A stretch of 64,000 nt of DNA from Stenotrophomonas nematodicola (lineage in GTDB: Bacteria; Pseudomonadota; Gammaproteobacteria; Xanthomonadales; Xanthomonadaceae): assembly GCF_009467805.1 (NCBI RefSeq), contig NZ_WIAY01000002.1:248001-312000 (forward strand), given 5' to 3'. Position 1 is the stretch's first letter, and the number at the start of each line of letters is the position of its first letter. Below are positions 61,548-64,000 of this stretch, one piece after another. The translations under genes were made by a program, and so were the position numbers. The notes under the pieces were generated by a model. The model made no database searches, had not been told where the DNA came from, and worked only from the letters and a program-made list of their open reading frames with translations.

Positions 61548-63659
61548 TCAGGCCGCCGCGTAGCGCACCGCCGAGCCGATCCAGCGCCGCACCACGGTGT
61601 CGGCCACCGCAGGCGCTTCGGCGAGCAGGCGCTCGGCCAGTGCGTGCACGCCGGGCAGCAGGTCGGCGTCTCGCGCCAGGTCGGCCATGCGGAATGCGGC
61701 CAGACCGGTCTGCCGGGTGCCGAGCAGTTCACCGGGACCGCGCAGCTCCAGGTCCTTCTCGGCGATCAGGAAGCCATCGTTGGTCTGGCGCATGGTCTCC
61801 AGCCGCGCACGCGCCATGTTCGACAGCGGCGCCTGGTACAGCAGCACGCAACGCGACACCGCCGATCCGCGCCCGACCCGCCCGCGCAGCTGGTGCAGCT
61901 GCGCCAGGCCGAGCCGCTCGGCGTTTTCGATGATCATCAACGATGCATTGGGAACGTCCACGCCGACCTCGATGACCGTGGTGGCCACCAGCAGGTCGAT
62001 CTCACCGGCCTTGAACGCAACCATCGTGGCCAGTTTTTCGCTGGCCTTCAGCCGCCCGTGCACCAGCCCCACGCGCACGCCCGGCAGCAGCGCCTGCAGC
62101 GATTCGAACGTGGCCTGTGCAGGCGTGGCATCGAGCTCCTCGCTCTCTTCGATCAGCGTGCACACCCAGTACACCTGCTGCCCTTCGGCACAGGCCACCG
62201 CGATGCGCTGGATCAGGTCCGGGCGCCGGTCGTTGTTGAGCGCGACGGTCTGCACCGGCGTTCGCCCCGGCGGCAGCTCGTCGATCGCCGAGACATCCAG
62301 GTCCGCGTACTCGGACATCGCCAGCGTCCGCGGAATCGGCGTGGCGGTCATCACCAGCTGATGCGGCACGCTGCGCCCGTCGGCGCCCTTGTCGCGCAGT
62401 GCCAGCCGCTGATGCACGCCGAAGCGGTGCTGCTCGTCGACGATGGCCAGCGCCAGATCCTTGAACACCACGCTGTCCTGCATCAGCGCATGGGTGCCGA
62501 CCACGACCTGCGCCTCGCCCGAGGCCACTTCGGCCAGCACCTTGGCGCGCGCCTTGCCCGTGACCTTGCCGGCCAGCCAGGCCGTGCGCACGCCCAGGGG
62601 GTCGAGCCAGCCGCGCAGGTTGTTCAGATGCTGCTCGGCGAGCAGTTCGGTCGGCGCAGCCAGCGCCACCTGCTTGCCCCGCTCCACCGCCAGCATCGCC
62701 GCCATCGCCGCGACCACGGTCTTGCCCGAGCCGACGTCGCCCTGCACCAGCCGCAGCATCGGATGCGCCTTGGCCAGGTCCTTGCGGATCTGCTCGTACA
62801 CGCGCTGCTGCGCACCGGTCAGCCGGAACGGCAGGCTCTCGCGCAGCCGCTCGACCAGGGCACCCTGCCCGCGCAGCGAGGGGGCGTGGTGCGCCTGCAG
62901 CGCCATGCGCTGGCGGCGCAGACTGAGGTGGTGCGCCAGCAGTTCCTCGATGGCCAGTCGACGTTGCGCCGGGTGGCGGCCGGCGGCCAACGCAGCCAGG
63001 TCCGCATCCGGCGGGGGACGGTGCACGGTCAGCAGCGCGGCGCGCAGTGACGGCAGCCCCAGCCCGGACAACCAGTCGGGCGGGAGCAGTTCCAGCGCGG
63101 CCTCGTCGGGCAGGCGATCCAGTGCCAGCCCGATGAACCGGCGCATCGTGGCCGGCCCGACGCCCTCGACGGCCGGATAGACCGGGTCGAGGCGGTCACC
63201 CAGTTCGTCATCCTCGTGGCTGCCCAGCACGCGGTAACTGGGATGCACGATCTCCAGGCCAAGCTGGCCCGGTTTGGCCGTGCCATAGCAGCGCACCCGC
63301 GCGCCCACCGCGAACTGCGCCACCTGCTGGGCGCGGAAGTGGAAAAAGCGCAGCAGCAGCGTGCCGTACGAGTCGTCCTCGATGGCCACCTTCAGCATCG
63401 GTCGCCCGCGGAACCCGCGCTCCACCGCGCTGACCCGGCCCTCCACCTGCGCGGCCATGCCGGGCTGGAGCTGGGCGATGGTGGTCAGCCGGGTGCGGTC
63501 TTCATAGCGCAGCGGCAGATGCAGCCACAGGTCCTGCAGCGAGGACAGGCCGCGCGCCGCCAGCTTGGCGGCCACGGCCGGGCCGACACCGGCCAGCATC
63601 GCCAGAGAGGCGTCGCCGGAAGGCGTCAGGGCCGGGGTGACCGCCGACTTGCGTGCCAC
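61548..63659 (-). CDS. recG: ATP-dependent DNA helicase RecG
   Basis: A 703-aa superfamily 2 helicase that reverses stalled replication forks and branch-migrates Holliday junctions. The N-terminal wedge domain (GVGPAVAAKLAARGLSSLQDL, HLPLRYEDRT) contacts the fork. Helicase motif I is GDVGSGKT, motif II DEQHRFG, motif III MTATPIPRTL, and the C-terminal lobe carries VGVDVPNASLMIIENAERLGL and QLRGRVGRG. The TRG-like end DGFLIAEKDLELRGPGELLG is complete. The start is the GTG at 63657-63659. It lies 8 bases after the ridA-like gene's stop, as in other xanthomonads. Confidence 0.97.
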   Translation of the reverse strand: MARKSAVTPALTPSGDASLAMLAGVGPAVAAKLAARGLSSLQDLWLHLPLRYEDRTRLTTIAQLQPGMAAQVEGRVSAVERGFRGRPMLKVAIEDDSYGTLLLRFFHFRAQQVAQFAVGARVRCYGTAKPGQLGLEIVHPSYRVLGSHEDDELGDRLDPVYPAVEGVGPATMRRFIGLALDRLPDEAALELLPPDWLSGLGLPSLRAALLTVHRPPPDADLAALAAGRHPAQRRLAIEELLAHHLSLRRQRMALQAHHAPSLRGQGALVERLRESLPFRLTGAQQRVYEQIRKDLAKAHPMLRLVQGDVGSGKTVVAAMAAMLAVERGKQVALAAPTELLAEQHLNNLRGWLDPLGVRTAWLAGKVTGKARAKVLAEVASGEAQVVVGTHALMQDSVVFKDLALAIVDEQHRFGVHQRLALRDKGADGRSVPHQLVMTATPIPRTLAMSEYADLDVSAIDELPPGRTPVQTVALNNDRRPDLIQRIAVACAEGQQVYWVCTLIEESEELDATPAQATFESLQALLPGVRVGLVHGRLKASEKLATMVAFKAGEIDLLVATTVIEVGVDVPNASLMIIENAERLGLAQLHQLRGRVGRGSAVSRCVLLYQAPLSNMARARLETMRQTNDGFLIAEKDLELRGPGELLGTRQTGLAAFRMADLARDADLLPGVHALAERLLAEAPAVADTVVRRWIGSAVRYAAA

Positions 63660-63666
63660 GTGGGGG

Positions 63667-64000
63667 TCAGTCGATGACCATCACCGCGTCGACCTCGAAG
63701 TTGGCGCCCTTCGGCAGGCCGGACACTTCGATGGTGGAACGGGCCGGGAACGGGGCCTTGAAGTAGTCCTGCATCACCGCATTGACCTTGGCGAACTCGG
63801 CCAGATCGGTCAGGTACAGGCCCAGGCGGACCACCTTGTCCAGCGAGCCGCCGGCTTCTTCGGCCACGGCCTTGAGGTTGTCGAAGGCGCGGCGCGCCTG
63901 TGCTTCGATGTCGCCCGCGCCGACGATGTCGCCGGTCGCCGGATCCAGCGGGATCTGGCCGGAGAAGTACACGGTGTTGCCGGCGCGCACGGCCTGCGAG
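63667..64000 (-). CDS. ridA: RidA family enamine/imine deaminase, C-terminal part (runs off the window)
   Basis: The last 111 codons of a RidA (YjgF/YER057c) protein, which hydrolyses reactive enamine/imine intermediates from PLP enzymes. Visible are FSGQIPLDPATGDIVG, the LDKVVRLGLYLTDLAEFAKVN helix-strand, and the diagnostic PARSTIEVSGLPKGANFEVD containing the substrate-binding Arg. About 15-20 N-terminal residues are missing beyond position 64000. It is upstream of and close to recG; in related genomes spoT comes before it. Confidence 0.94.
   Translation of the reverse strand, partial: SQAVRAGNTVYFSGQIPLDPATGDIVGAGDIEAQARRAFDNLKAVAEEAGGSLDKVVRLGLYLTDLAEFAKVNAVMQDYFKAPFPARSTIEVSGLPKGANFEVDAVMVID

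Overview
The window is high-GC gammaproteobacterial chromosome, almost certainly Stenotrophomonas (Xanthomonadaceae). The support is the gene order around pilMNOPQ/mrcA and recG-ridA, the CysB/CysK and glycolytic blocks typical of xanthomonads, and a GTAG-headed palindromic repeat at 20075-20098 of the kind described in S. maltophilia. Genes are densely packed, mostly on the minus strand, often in operons with 4-base ATGA/GTGA overlaps. I saw no prophage, insertion sequence, CRISPR array, rRNA or tRNA.

Layout. 1-1549: end of an RND efflux operon (inner-membrane pump, partial, and periplasmic adaptor). 1770-4374: copper receptor OprC-type gene with a His/Met-rich DUF2946 gene. 4462-6653: divergent cysB-like regulator and cysteine synthase. 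6899-8865: macro-domain protein and a short M1 peptidase, convergent with overlapping stops. 9066-19132: minus-strand central-carbon block (class I aldolase, pyruvate kinase, HAD phosphatase, phosphoglycerate kinase, a DUF3999/DUF2339 membrane pair, GAPDH). 19259-19967: ompW behind a perfect FNR/Anr-type box. 20129-27350: racemase, S1/P1 nuclease, persulfide-dioxygenase-like MBL protein, a BlaI/BlaR1/TonB-type lipoprotein operon with its own operator, flavin reductase, acetyl-CoA hydrolase/transferase. 27465-31402: transketolase, a small exported protein, a dicarboxylate/glutamate symporter. 31470-38333: a compact MoxR-DUF58-DUF4381-BatA-BatB/C-BatD operon. 38472-43561: type IV pilus operon pilMNOPQ, divergent from mrcA (PBP1A, 43785-46205). 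47073-57947: an adhesin locus. 58562-64000: citrate synthase, ribosomal protein L31 type B, nucleoside hydrolase, recG and partial ridA.

The most unusual stretch is the adhesin locus. A CS1/CFA/I-type (alpha-clade) fimbrial operon reads major pilin, usher, tip adhesin, chaperone, and is followed on the same strand by a trimeric autotransporter adhesin of about 1,880 codons. The autotransporter is split by one extra base in a run of eight G (coding strand) at 50304-50311. Seven G would restore one continuous frame from the extended signal peptide to the YadA anchor, so this looks like a phase-variation switch caught in the OFF state, although a sequencing error cannot be excluded. The usher is interrupted by an in-frame amber codon at 55036-55038, with its C-terminal domain continuing in the same frame to an ATGA overlap with the tip gene. 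As read, therefore, neither surface structure would be made intact.

Other points worth attention are the Anr box before ompW, the BlaI-type operator with a third half-site at an operon that has no beta-lactamase gene, the degenerate MIDAS motif in the BatB half of the BatB/C fusion, the copper OprC/DUF2946 pair, and an inverted repeat in the gltA leader. Function calls rest on motif and family recognition by eye; no database search was run.
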